DNA of 18,935 nucleotides from an uncultured Lachnospiraceae bacterium (GCA_910585765.1 CAJUES010000064.1:1-18935), one strand, 5' to 3'; shown: positions 1-6,940, counted from the first letter of the stretch. Notes: generated by a model from the sequence alone, not told the origin. Made by a program: numbers and translations.

Positions 1-54
1 AACCCCTGTTTTCGCCGTGAGAGGGCGACGTCTTAACCGCTTGACCAACGAGCC
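1..54 (-). tRNA. tRNA-Glu (anticodon CTC), cut by the window edge
   Basis: Read on the minus strand from 54 downward, the sequence starts GGCTCGTTGGTCAAGCGG, the acceptor and D-arm of bacterial tRNA-Glu. It continues through an anticodon stem TCGCC/GGCGA enclosing the 7-base loop CTCTCAC, which places anticodon CTC at 21-19. The first bases of the T-arm (AGGGGTT) reach the window edge, so about 20 bases of the 3' end are missing. Only the 5' two thirds are seen, but the match to the tRNA-Glu pattern is close. The minor CTC anticodon reads GAG codons. A promoter lies just upstream (105-133). Confidence 0.9.
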
Positions 55-104
55 ACAACTGTTTTGTATTGGCTGTCCGTTTCTATATCACTGACAGCTA
101 TTAA

Positions 105-133
105 ATCATACAACAGTTTCACAGAAAAAGCAA
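105..133 (-). promoter_or_regulatory. Promoter of the tRNA-Glu transcript
   Basis: On the minus strand a -35 box TTGCTT (133-128) is separated by exactly 17 bases from a -10 box TATGAT (110-105). Transcription would begin near 98, about 45 bases before the tRNA 5' end. The leader contains a short inverted repeat GCTGTC/GACAGC (72-77 with 93-98), which may help processing. The elements are read directly; activity is inferred. Confidence 0.55.
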
Positions 134-177
134 GTACTTTTTTCAAAATTTTTAATTTTTTTTTCGCGTCGCCAAAA

Positions 178-192
178 GAGCCGTTTCACGGC
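178..192 (-). terminator. Possible rho-independent terminator after the Dabb gene
   Basis: About 35 bases past the Dabb stop codon, the minus strand forms a perfect 5-bp stem GCCGT/ACGGC with a 3-base loop (192-180), followed at once by TCTTTT. The U-tract is short and interrupted, so this is a weak terminator candidate. It would separate the Dabb transcript from the tRNA promoter. Confidence 0.4.
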
Positions 193-227
193 ACCTTCAG
201 GCTCACTATTTCCACACTATTTCCGCC

Positions 228-530
228 TCAGACTTCAAAGTCCATGCAGACTCTCAACTTCACATACGGCCGCACCCTGCTATCTGCCACCGCAACATGT
301 TCCGGGTGCACTGCATACCCATTTAGGGATTCCGCATCCTCGAATACCGAATCGAGCATCACGTCTGCATTTGAGGACGCCAGTGGATCGGTTTCGACTT
401 TTATCCGGATCAGCCCGGGGATCCTCCCGCTGAGCGACTCGAGCGACTCCTTGATCCCAGCCCTGATCTCTGTCTTTTCACTGTCGGACAGCCCATCCTT
501 TAACTGCCATAATATCACATGTTTTACCAT
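228..530 (-). CDS. Dabb family protein (stress-responsive A/B barrel domain)
   Basis: A 100-residue protein that opens MVKHVILWQLKDG, the first strand of the dimeric alpha+beta barrel (Dabb, ferredoxin-like) fold. It ends with the usual hydrophobic strand after a His-Pro-Glu-His segment (HPEHVAVAD). Members are small soluble homodimers; some bind or cyclise hydrophobic ligands, but most Firmicute members have no known role, so no reaction is assigned. The ATG at 530 is chosen because AGGAGG lies 8 bases upstream; an in-frame ATG at 551 would include that ribosome binding site in the coding region. It begins 31 bases after the EAL gene and is probably co-transcribed with it. No active-site residues can be named. 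Confidence 0.85.
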   Translation of the reverse strand: MVKHVILWQLKDGLSDSEKTEIRAGIKESLESLSGRIPGLIRIKVETDPLASSNADVMLDSVFEDAESLNGYAVHPEHVAVADSRVRPYVKLRVCMDFEV

Positions 531-561
531 CACAATACCCTCCTGTACCATATTTTTTGTT

Positions 562-2025
562 TTATTTGATGCCTCTATCCTTTTTCAGCAGGTCAAAAAA
601 GTCCTCCTGCGGCATAGGCCTGGCAAAATAATACCCCTGCACGTTGTCACAGCCAATCTTGCCGAGGATATCCACCTGTTCCTTTGTCTCCACACCCTCT
701 GCCAGAAGCCCGAGCCCCAGTTCCCGCGCCATGGAGACCGTATGTTCAAGGATCAGTTTTCCCTTGCCGGAAGCCATCATGTTGTCCATGAACTTCTTGT
801 CCAGCTTGATCACGTCAAACGGTGTCTCAAGCAGCACATTCAAGGATGAATACCCGCTCCCAAAATCGTCCATCAGCAGCGTAAATCCATCGATCTTTAG
901 CCGCATCGCCATCTGACCGATCTGCTCGTCGTTGGCAGTCTCTGTGATCTCAAGCTCCAGAAGTGATTTATCGATCTGCTGCTTTTTGATGTCGTTTATC
1001 AGGACATGCACAAATTCCGTGTCCCTGAGATGATGCCTTGACACGTTTACGGACACCGGACAGTCCTCAATGCCGATGTCGGCACACTTTCTGATAAAGC
1101 GGCTCGCTTCCTCCCAGATATAGTAATCGACCATTTTGATAAATCCGTTCTCCTCGATGACCGGGATAAAATCGTTGGGGTAGATCATGCCCCGCTCCGG
1201 GTGCATCCAGCGCACAAGCGCCTCCGCACCGACGATCCTGTTCCTCGAGATGCTGTACTTGGGCTGCAGGTACATCTTGAACTGCTTCTCCGCGATGGCG
1301 GTGCGCATGTTCTCCTCGATGAATTTGCGCGTATAGAGAAACTCTTTGAACTGTTCCTTATAAAAGATGACATTTGAGACGGCGTTCTCCTTCGCCGCTG
1401 TCCGGGCCATCGCCGCCCTGTCCTCCATCTGACGTATCTCCATCTCCTTATCGTCAACGAAATACACACCGAAAGCAAACTGCAGTCTGACGTTCTTGAA
1501 CAAAGCAGCCGCCTCCTCGATCCTCCTGACAAAGCCCATGAGATCCTGCTCCGTATCATATTCCGTGACCACGATGAACACGTCGCTCCTGAGATTGAGA
1601 AAAAACTGCCTGTCATTGCACAGCTCGCCGAGCCTGTCCCTAATAAAAAACAGGACTTCATCGCCAAACTTCTCTCCGTACAGGTCATTGATGATCTTGA
1701 AACGCCTGATGTCAAACTGTATGAAACCGATTTTCCTGTCGGAGGCGAGCAGCAGCTCGTGCACATTTTTTCTGAACCTGTTTTGTCTGTTCACACTTTT
1801 CATGACAGTCTGTATCTTCTCTGTCTCCGCGCTGTCGGCGGTGTCAAGCCGTATATAACCGCCATCCTCGTCCTGCCGCCTTAATATGTCTTCTATGATC
1901 TCTATGCTTGCCTGAAGAACATGCGGACATACTTTTTTGACCAGACCTTCCCTGCGGATCGCGGCAAGTTCATCCGGCTTTGAGAAGTCCTTGCCGAGGT
2001 CAGTTGCTTTCTCTGTATGTGTCAA
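562..2025 (-). CDS. c-di-GMP phosphodiesterase: degenerate GGDEF plus intact EAL domain
   Basis: A 487-residue cytosolic protein with no membrane segment. Residues 95-225 form a GGDEF-type domain with the FDIRRFKIINDLYG core, but the catalytic loop reads RSDVF (146-150) instead of GGDEF, so cyclase activity is unlikely; the domain may bind GTP or regulate. Residues 235-480 form an EAL domain with the residues expected for c-di-GMP hydrolysis: EAL (268-270), Asn327 in VNVSR, Glu359 in LEITE, DDFGSG (386-391), Lys407 and Glu443 in AEGVE. The first 90 residues match no domain I recognise. Start: TTG at 2025 with AAAGGGG 8 bases upstream; no better start is available. A promoter lies at 2074-2102. 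The likely role is lowering c-di-GMP, opposite to the GGDEF protein at 13688-15568. Confidence 0.92.
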   Translation of the reverse strand: MTHTEKATDLGKDFSKPDELAAIRREGLVKKVCPHVLQASIEIIEDILRRQDEDGGYIRLDTADSAETEKIQTVMKSVNRQNRFRKNVHELLLASDRKIGFIQFDIRRFKIINDLYGEKFGDEVLFFIRDRLGELCNDRQFFLNLRSDVFIVVTEYDTEQDLMGFVRRIEEAAALFKNVRLQFAFGVYFVDDKEMEIRQMEDRAAMARTAAKENAVSNVIFYKEQFKEFLYTRKFIEENMRTAIAEKQFKMYLQPKYSISRNRIVGAEALVRWMHPERGMIYPNDFIPVIEENGFIKMVDYYIWEEASRFIRKCADIGIEDCPVSVNVSRHHLRDTEFVHVLINDIKKQQIDKSLLELEITETANDEQIGQMAMRLKIDGFTLLMDDFGSGYSSLNVLLETPFDVIKLDKKFMDNMMASGKGKLILEHTVSMARELGLGLLAEGVETKEQVDILGKIGCDNVQGYYFARPMPQEDFFDLLKKDRGIK

Positions 2026-2073
2026 TGCGATAACCCCTTTCTGGAAATCTCCCCAACACTGTGATTTATCATC

Positions 2074-2102
2074 ATTATATACTCACATCTGTATCATCAC
2101 AA
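2074..2102 (-). promoter_or_regulatory. Promoter of the EAL-Dabb transcript
   Basis: On the minus strand, TTGTGA (2102-2097) and TATAAT (2079-2074) are 17 bases apart, close to the vegetative consensus. Transcription would start near 2067, leaving a leader of about 40 bases before the TTG start at 2025. It lies in the gap between the acylphosphatase gene and the EAL gene, marking the latter as a separate unit. Confidence 0.65.
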
Positions 2103-2130
2103 CCGTTTTCTATATTCTATCAAAAAAAGT

Positions 2131-2397
2131 TCATCGCACACAAAAGGAACGTTCGTTTTCTTCGAGCGGAATCTCCTTGGACTCAATGGAATCAATCACT
2201 ATATAGTCACTCCTGTTGATCATCACCAGCATCTGGTTGATCGCTTCCGCGGTTCCCTGCGCTTCCATCTCAACCGAGCCATCATATTCATTCTTTGCCC
2301 AGCCTGTGATCCCCATGCCGTTTGCGGCATACTTTGCCCGGTATCGGAAGCCCACACCCTGAACCCTGCCTGTAAATCGAAAATGTTTTCTGACCAT
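2131..2397 (-). CDS. acyP: Acylphosphatase
   Basis: An 88-residue protein matching the classic small acylphosphatase, which hydrolyses carboxyl-phosphate bonds such as acetyl-phosphate or carbamoyl-phosphate in the cytosol. The signature GRVQGVGFRYRA (residues 10-21) provides the phosphate-binding loop and catalytic Arg18. TGWAKNEYDGSVE supplies catalytic Asn36 on the second conserved strand. Length and both residues are normal for the family. The ATG at 2397 is chosen because AGGAGG lies 7 bases upstream; an in-frame ATG at 2415 would lie inside the preceding gene and ahead of that site. One base separates the start from the stop of the RNA methyltransferase gene, so the two are probably translationally coupled. 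This is the last gene of the six-gene run. Confidence 0.95.
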   Translation of the reverse strand: MVRKHFRFTGRVQGVGFRYRAKYAANGMGITGWAKNEYDGSVEMEAQGTAEAINQMLVMINRSDYIVIDSIESKEIPLEENERSFCVR

Positions 2398-2398
2398 C

Positions 2399-3247
2399 TT
2401 ATCCCCTCCTATCACATCCGCCGCCGTTGCCTAGCTGCCAGAACGCAACCGCACTCGCCGCTGCCACATTCAGGGAATCGACGCCGTGCGCCATCGGTAT
2501 CCGCACTGTATGATCACAGCCGGCGATCGTGTCCGGTGCAAGCCCGTCCCCTTCTGTGCCAAGCACGACCGCCAGCCGCTCCGCCTGCATAAGCTGCGGA
2601 GACGTGATGCTGAGGGAATCCTCCCTCAGCGCCATCGCCACTGTCACAAATCCCATATCGCGCAGTGTCTTTATTCCGTCCGTCCCATCCAGAAATGCCC
2701 ATGGGATCTGAAATACCGTTCCCATGCTGACTCTGATCGAGCGGCGGTACAATGGATCGCTGCCTGCCGGTGTCAGCAGGATCCCATCCATATTGAGTGC
2801 TGCCGCCGAGCGGAATATGGCTCCCACATTGGTGGGATTCATCACGTTTTCAAGAACCGCAATCCTGCGTGCCCCTTCGCACACCTCCGCGGCTGTCTTT
2901 AACCTGGGGCGCCGCATCGCACACAGCATACCCCGCGTCAGTTTGAAACCGGTCAGCTGCGTCAGCACTTCCAATCCGGCTGTGTAGACAGGGATGTCAC
3001 CGCATCTCTCGATGATCTCCCTTCCCTGCCCTTCAATGTGTTTCCTCTCCGTCAGGATCGACACCGGAACACACCCCGCGTCAAGTGCCCGTCCGATCAC
3101 TTTCGGACTTTCCGCTATGAACATGCCCTTGTTTGGCTCATGGCGGTTTAAGAGCTGCCCCTCGCTGAGTCTCGCGTACACGTCGAGCTGCGGCGCTCCA
3201 AAATCCGTTATCTCGATAATGCGATCCTTCATATGAATATACGGCAT
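2399..3247 (-). CDS. SpoU/TrmH-family RNA 2'-O-methyltransferase
   Basis: A 282-residue member of the SPOUT class, which transfers a methyl group from S-adenosylmethionine to a ribose 2'-OH of rRNA or tRNA through a trefoil-knot active site. All three SpoU motifs are present: motif 1 NPTNVGAIFRSA (137-148) with catalytic Arg146, motif 2 LGTEGDGL (229-236), and motif 3 IPMAHGVDSLNVAAA (250-264). The first 120 residues resemble the L30e-like substrate-binding domain of larger TrmH-type enzymes. The substrate nucleotide cannot be deduced. The ATG at 3247 follows AGGGAT; a later in-frame ATG at 3232 lacks a ribosome binding site. The acylphosphatase start follows by one base, and the PAS gene ends 26 bases upstream. 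Confidence 0.92.
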   Translation of the reverse strand: MPYIHMKDRIIEITDFGAPQLDVYARLSEGQLLNRHEPNKGMFIAESPKVIGRALDAGCVPVSILTERKHIEGQGREIIERCGDIPVYTAGLEVLTQLTGFKLTRGMLCAMRRPRLKTAAEVCEGARRIAVLENVMNPTNVGAIFRSAAALNMDGILLTPAGSDPLYRRSIRVSMGTVFQIPWAFLDGTDGIKTLRDMGFVTVAMALREDSLSITSPQLMQAERLAVVLGTEGDGLAPDTIAGCDHTVRIPMAHGVDSLNVAAASAVAFWQLGNGGGCDRRG

Positions 3248-3273
3248 AAGATCCCTGCACCCTTCCTCATCCG

Positions 3274-3669
3274 TTATTGTTCCACAGAACCTGATCTGCC
3301 AAAATCATACTGTTTCCCTGTCTCGATATTCCGATACTCGTGTTTCTCGTAGTAACCGATCAGCGCTCCGTCCCTGTCCCGCAGTGCGACCATGTACACA
3401 TCCTTGTTTTCCTTTTCATTCCGCGAGGTATAGATCTTATTGTGCCCTGCGCTCTGCGCAAACCACGAGACGACTTCCTGGATTCTTTCTACCGATCGCG
3501 GATTGTGGCAGTCCAGCAGACTTTTCCCCACAAGCGCCTGCCCGCCCCTTTTCCCATACCGTTCCACTGCAGCCGGGTTCATGTACAGGATCTCATGATC
3601 CAGATCGCAGATCACGATCGCACATTGATCCTGATCTATGATACTTTTAAAATATGCGTTCATTTCCAT
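3274..3669 (-). CDS. Single PAS-domain protein
   Basis: A 131-residue protein that is essentially one PAS fold. It begins with SIIDQDQCAIVICDLDHEILYMNPAAVERYG (split here as SIIDQDQCAIVICDLD then HEILYMNPAAVERYG, residues 9-39), the usual PAS strand pair and helix, followed by GKSLLDCHN. Near the end it reads KDVYMVALRDRDGALIGYYE. No output domain, membrane segment or HTH is present, so it probably acts as a soluble sensor or partner protein. I recall similar stand-alone proteins in Lachnospiraceae, but the ligand is unknown. The ATG at 3669 has AAGGAG 8 bases upstream. It sits between an SMC/RecF-like ATPase gene (31-base gap) and the SpoU methyltransferase gene (26-base gap), within the six-gene run. 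Confidence 0.85.
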   Translation of the reverse strand: MEMNAYFKSIIDQDQCAIVICDLDHEILYMNPAAVERYGKRGGQALVGKSLLDCHNPRSVERIQEVVSWFAQSAGHNKIYTSRNEKENKDVYMVALRDRDGALIGYYEKHEYRNIETGKQYDFGRSGSVEQ

Positions 3670-3700
3670 TGTACTATCTCCTTATATTATCTTGCATGGT

Positions 3701-4558
3701 TCACAAAAACTGATTCTCGTGTTTTTTAAAAAATTCGTAATACGCCCGGACGTTGCCAAGCTCTGTCCAGCGCTTCACATCCACCACCTCCTCGTCCAGG
3801 TCATAGATCTTGGCTCCTCTCATGGAGAGGAGGAACGGCGAGTGCGTGGCGATCACGAACTGACAGTGAAAAAAGCGCACCGAATCCTCCAGAAAGCGCA
3901 GCAGTTCCTGCTGTTTCTCCGGCGACAGGCTGTTCTCCGGCTCATCGAGCAGATACAGTCCGTTTTCCTTGATCTTATCCGCAAAATAGATAAATGCGCT
4001 CTCCCCGTTCGAGTGCTCCCGCACATTGTCCTGCAGCTGGTTTCGGACGAATTTCGACTTTGTGTTGCGGCGCGCGGAATTCACCTTTTTCAGCCGCTCG
4101 TAATCCTCCAGGGAGTGCATCTGGAAGTGGGAATTTTTTGCCTCCTGGTATTCCTCGAACAAATCCTCCCGCTTTCTGTCGATCCCCTCGTTGATGCTCC
4201 GCAGATCCAGCATAAAGTCAAACACGTCATCGCTTGTGATGATCCTGCTCCCCTTTGGTATCTTCCCGATCGTGTCATACGAGCACATCTCCGTATATTT
4301 GCCGAAAAAATTAGAGCGGTTGTACAGCGTATCGCGCCCAAGTCCCAGCTTCTCCGCGATCACGTTCAGTGCGGTCGTCTTCCCCGATCCGTTCCCGCCA
4401 TACAGGATCGTCACCTCCTCAAAATCCAGCATTTTCAACTGATGCTCCGACAACACCAGGAAGGGGTACACTGTATCATAACAGGTATACTTCAGCCCCA
4501 TTGTAAAATCGTACTCCCTTTCCCTGCCGGGAAACTCAAAATGAGATAAATAGATCAT
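3701..4558 (-). CDS. AAA family ATPase (SMC/RecF/ABC-like)
   Basis: A 285-residue soluble ATPase of the AAA_21/AAA_23 type. Walker A is GGNGSGKT (54-61), a short signature-like SNGES lies at 183-187, Walker B is LYLLDEPENSLSP (201-213), and a switch His239 lies in VIATHSPFLL. The middle (120-180) is charged and helical but short, so it lacks the long coiled coil of true SMC or RecN proteins. Family members act in DNA repair, phage defence or unknown processes; no nuclease or TOPRIM domain is fused, so the output is unknown. The ATG at 4558 lies one base after the stop of the MGMT gene, which implies coupled translation. The open frame extends upstream to 4825, but that part overlaps MGMT in another frame and has unnatural composition. 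Confidence 0.88.
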   Translation of the reverse strand: MIYLSHFEFPGREREYDFTMGLKYTCYDTVYPFLVLSEHQLKMLDFEEVTILYGGNGSGKTTALNVIAEKLGLGRDTLYNRSNFFGKYTEMCSYDTIGKIPKGSRIITSDDVFDFMLDLRSINEGIDRKREDLFEEYQEAKNSHFQMHSLEDYERLKKVNSARRNTKSKFVRNQLQDNVREHSNGESAFIYFADKIKENGLYLLDEPENSLSPEKQQELLRFLEDSVRFFHCQFVIATHSPFLLSMRGAKIYDLDEEVVDVKRWTELGNVRAYYEFFKKHENQFL

Positions 4559-4559
4559 A

Positions 4560-4877
4560 TCAATACACCTGTCTTTCCCACTGATACCGCGCCATGTCCA
4601 CGCAGTCCCCCACAAACTCCACACCCTCTGCCTGCAGCAGCTCCAGCTGACGGTTGCCGCCGCCGAAAGCAAACGCATCCGATACCCTGCCCTCCTTATT
4701 GACGACGCGGTAGCAGGGAATATGGTCGGGATCCGGATTGACATGCAGCGCATAGCCAACCACCCTCGCCCACCGTTTATTGCCCGCGAGCGCAGCCACC
4801 TGTCCGTAAGTCGCCACCTGCCCATACGGGATCGCTTTTACAACTTCATATATTTTATCAAATGCAGATCGCTCCAT
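4560..4877 (-). CDS. Short MGMT-family protein (O6-alkylguanine alkyltransferase domain, PCYRV motif)
   Basis: A 105-residue protein equal to the C-terminal DNA-binding and active-site domain of O6-methylguanine-DNA methyltransferase, without the N-terminal domain of Ada/Ogt. Visible are the helix-turn-helix with Tyr24 (PYGQVATYGQVA), the Arg finger in WARVVG (Arg38), the NP hinge and the acceptor cysteine in PCYRVV (Cys55). The usual PCHRV histidine is Tyr56. Alkyltransferase-like proteins lack the cysteine (PWHRV), so this protein keeps the acceptor but lacks the histidine relay. It may still transfer alkyl groups, or mainly bind lesions and hand them to excision repair. AGGGAGGG lies just upstream of the ATG at 4877. 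The next gene starts one base after its stop. Confidence 0.9.
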   Translation of the reverse strand: MERSAFDKIYEVVKAIPYGQVATYGQVAALAGNKRWARVVGYALHVNPDPDHIPCYRVVNKEGRVSDAFAFGGGNRQLELLQAEGVEFVGDCVDMARYQWERQVY

Positions 4878-4907
4878 CCAATCCCTCCCTGTTCTTCGGA
4901 ATCTCTT

Positions 4908-6485
4908 TCAGACAACCGCCTCCACAATGGTCTTATCCCCGAATACCAATGTCCTTATGCCCGTCTCCTTTTTCCTGTTGAAGTTAAAACTCAGCATGTA
5001 GCCCTTTTTCTGGTGAAAATAGTCCAGATAATCTGTCAGCTGCCGCTCGCCGCGCTCGTTATATTCGTTTCCGTGCCAGATCTTCATCTCTATGATAAAC
5101 TGCTCGCCTGCATAATCCACGATCACATCTGTGCGGCGCTCATCCCTTGTCTGTGCCTCGATGTAGTAATTGCCTGTCCCGTTGATGATCGGCTTTAGAT
5201 ACAGCAGGAAAAATTTGCGCCCGTCATTCTCCAGAAATCTCCTGTCGTTGCTGCCGTAGACCTCCTCAAAATGTTCCACAAACTTTTTCATCACGCGCTC
5301 CATATCCAGCCTGCCGTCGATGACAAACTGGTTCCTGTCCTGCTTTGCCCGCCTGCTCATCGTGTTCGTCAGCTCTTCCTCGGACAGAAAGAGGTTGTAC
5401 AGACAAATTTCAAAAATACGGTTTGCTACCTGTACCTCCCCTCCCCTGTTCACCACATATCCAAACATACATGCCAGTTCTATCGTGTGATTATACTGAT
5501 TGTACGTCACCCTCTCCCCCTGGAACAGTATCATGTACAGCATCTGTTTCAAGTCCGGATTTTCACTGATATGTTTGATCATGCTGTCAAACAGGGTTGT
5601 CCTCGCCTTGAGTATGATCCCGACTGCCTTCTCGACGCCTTCCCTTGTCCAGGCATTTTCGCGATCCAGCTTTTCATCCATCATCTTGCAGACTGCGGAC
5701 ACCAGATAGGGATATCCCGAGGTGTACTGCTCGATCTCATCCGCCACCGCGCTGACATCCATGCCGGTGTGGTGATCCGTCTCATACGCTGTGAGCATCT
5801 CGGCTATCTGACCGGCTGAAAAACTCATATCGATGTCAAAATCAGCAGCTATGTTCCACGGGCTGTTGTACTGATGCTCTGAATTTGGCCGTATCTTCAA
5901 TTTCAAATTCTTGATGTCATATACCCCAGCCAGAATCACAGAATGAAAGATCGGGCTGTACTCCCTGTCCAGATAAAATCCCCTGAGCTGAGCAAGGAAA
6001 TCGATAAATACCTGGTTGTTTGACGCGCTGTCCACCTCGTCGATCATCATGACGATCGGTCTCCTCGACGCTTCACACAATCCGCTCAAGCCCTCAAACA
6101 GAACATCCAGGGAAACATCAGTTCTATCTTTCAGGGAGACCAACTCCTGCAAGGCATCCTCATCGATCCTCTCCACGAACGCTCTTTTTCTGGCTGTCAT
6201 CTTCTCCAGCTGACAGATAAACCTCACTGCAAAGGACTGTTCATCTACAAATCCGGCTGTACTCATCCGCTGAAAGTCCAGGGAGATCACAATGTAATCT
6301 TCTTTCAAAAAATCCGCCAGTGCCATCAGAGTCGTCGTCTTGCCATACTGACGTCCCCTGTTGATGACAAAATATTTCTCCCTGTCCACAAACTGTTCCT
6401 TGATCATTTTGAGCCGCTCGTTTAGCGGCACCATATAATGCAGATCCGGTCTGCAGCGCCCCTCTGTATTAAAATAGCGCGTCAT
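4908..6485 (-). CDS. AAA-ATPase-like protein with C-terminal PD-(D/E)XK nuclease-like domain
   Basis: A 525-residue protein of the widespread predicted AAA-ATPase plus PD-(D/E)XK family (PF09820/PF08011-like or the related AAA_14 group; assignment from memory). The N-terminal ATPase has Walker A GRQYGKTT (44-51), Walker B IVMMIDEVD (144-152) and a sensor-like GVYD (187-190). The C-terminal domain shows Glu443 in YYIEAQ, Asp453 in TDVIVDY, then Glu466 and Lys468 in FIIEMKIW, which is an apparently intact metal-dependent nuclease core. Biological function is unknown; mobile or selfish behaviour and defence have been suggested for such families. AGGAGAGG precedes the ATG at 6485. Upstream lie a structured leader of about 230 bases and a promoter (6725-6753). 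It heads the six-gene run, with 30 bases to the MGMT gene. Confidence 0.9.
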   Translation of the reverse strand: MTRYFNTEGRCRPDLHYMVPLNERLKMIKEQFVDREKYFVINRGRQYGKTTTLMALADFLKEDYIVISLDFQRMSTAGFVDEQSFAVRFICQLEKMTARKRAFVERIDEDALQELVSLKDRTDVSLDVLFEGLSGLCEASRRPIVMMIDEVDSASNNQVFIDFLAQLRGFYLDREYSPIFHSVILAGVYDIKNLKLKIRPNSEHQYNSPWNIAADFDIDMSFSAGQIAEMLTAYETDHHTGMDVSAVADEIEQYTSGYPYLVSAVCKMMDEKLDRENAWTREGVEKAVGIILKARTTLFDSMIKHISENPDLKQMLYMILFQGERVTYNQYNHTIELACMFGYVVNRGGEVQVANRIFEICLYNLFLSEEELTNTMSRRAKQDRNQFVIDGRLDMERVMKKFVEHFEEVYGSNDRRFLENDGRKFFLLYLKPIINGTGNYYIEAQTRDERRTDVIVDYAGEQFIIEMKIWHGNEYNERGERQLTDYLDYFHQKKGYMLSFNFNRKKETGIRTLVFGDKTIVEAVV

Positions 6486-6718
6486 ATCCCCTCTCCTTCC
6501 CGCTCCTTAAATAACGGGTGCCCGTGTGCAATCAAGCAGGGAAGTCTTTCCCTGCTCGCGCGCCGGGCACCCGTCAGCTTTTGCTGACATGCTTCCTCTG
6601 GGTGCCGTGTGCATAATAAAAGCGATACTTTTAGAGCGTATCACTTTTATTTATGTATCACGTTTATCATAAAGCCATCACACAACCACATTTCCTGCCA
6701 CCATCCTGCCTTCCACAT
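6486..6718 (-). promoter_or_regulatory. Long structured 5' leader with alternative hairpins
   Basis: This is the untranslated leader between the predicted start near 6718 and the ATG at 6485. On the minus strand it holds, in order: a 14-bp AT-rich hairpin (6651-6638 with 6628-6615, one G-U pair); GGCACCC (6606-6600); a hairpin GTCAGC/GCTGAC with loop AAAA (6588-6573); and an 11-bp perfect stem ACGGGTGCCCG (6574-6564) with 6524-6514, enclosing a 9-bp stem AGCAGGGAA/TTCCCTGCT (6556-6548 with 6543-6535). The last stem ends about 10 bases before the ribosome binding site. The repeat TGCACACGG(G)CACCC occurs twice (6613-6600 and 6530-6516). This could be a regulatory leader or a copy of an intergenic palindromic repeat. 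Confidence 0.55.
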
Positions 6719-6724
6719 ACAACT

Positions 6725-6753
6725 ATAATACCCTATCATCGATGCGATATCAA
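6725..6753 (-). promoter_or_regulatory. Promoter of the six-gene run
   Basis: On the minus strand, TTGATA (6753-6748) and TATTAT (6730-6725) are exactly 17 bases apart; each differs from consensus at one position. Transcription would start near 6718 and read through the hairpin-rich leader into the AAA/PD-(D/E)XK gene. Confidence 0.65.
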
Positions 6754-6798
6754 TCATAATTTTCAGAGTATACCCGCAGTGTTCCGATGACACCCGCA

Positions 6799-6940
6799 GT
6801 TACTGTTCACTTGTCAATAAAAGTAGTGAAAAACGTGCGCTAAAATGCTTGCACTGTAGCATTTTGTGTGCAAATGGGCTGCCGTTTACGCCTTCATTAC
6901 ATAAAATTGTGTCAGAATTAGCCGGGGCGTGAACAGTAAC
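6799..6940. mobile_element. MITE-like inverted-repeat element, about 142 bp
   Basis: The ends are a perfect 12-bp inverted repeat, GTTACTGTTCAC (6799-6810) and GTGAACAGTAAC (6929-6940). The inside has no open frame of note but contains a hairpin AAAATGCT/AGCATTTT (6842-6849 with 6858-6865), extendable by G-U pairs to 6835 and 6871. CACCCGC flanks it on both sides (6791-6797 and 6941-6947), consistent with a target duplication, although a third related copy, ACCCGCAGT at 6772-6780, weakens that reading. No transposase is present, so it would be non-autonomous. Multi-copy status cannot be judged from one window. Confidence 0.55.

Noticed and set aside
64..849. Plus-strand open frame of 261 codons
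   Set aside because: It is the antisense of the Dabb and EAL genes and crosses the gap between them; it shows no domain and has low-complexity Ser/Phe composition.
2085..2160. Terminator after the acylphosphatase gene
   Set aside because: A run of seven T follows the stop on the minus strand, but the only stem that could precede it is GTTC/GAAC, 4 bp with a 16-base loop, which is too weak.
3638..4549. Plus-strand open frame of 303 codons
   Set aside because: It mirrors the ATPase gene on the opposite strand, which has Walker A, Walker B and a coupled start.
4559..4825. Upstream extension of the SMC/RecF-like ATPase by 89 residues
   Set aside because: The extension lies wholly inside the MGMT gene in another frame and is Trp/Arg-rich. 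The ATG at 4558 gives the usual N-terminus of this ATPase family.
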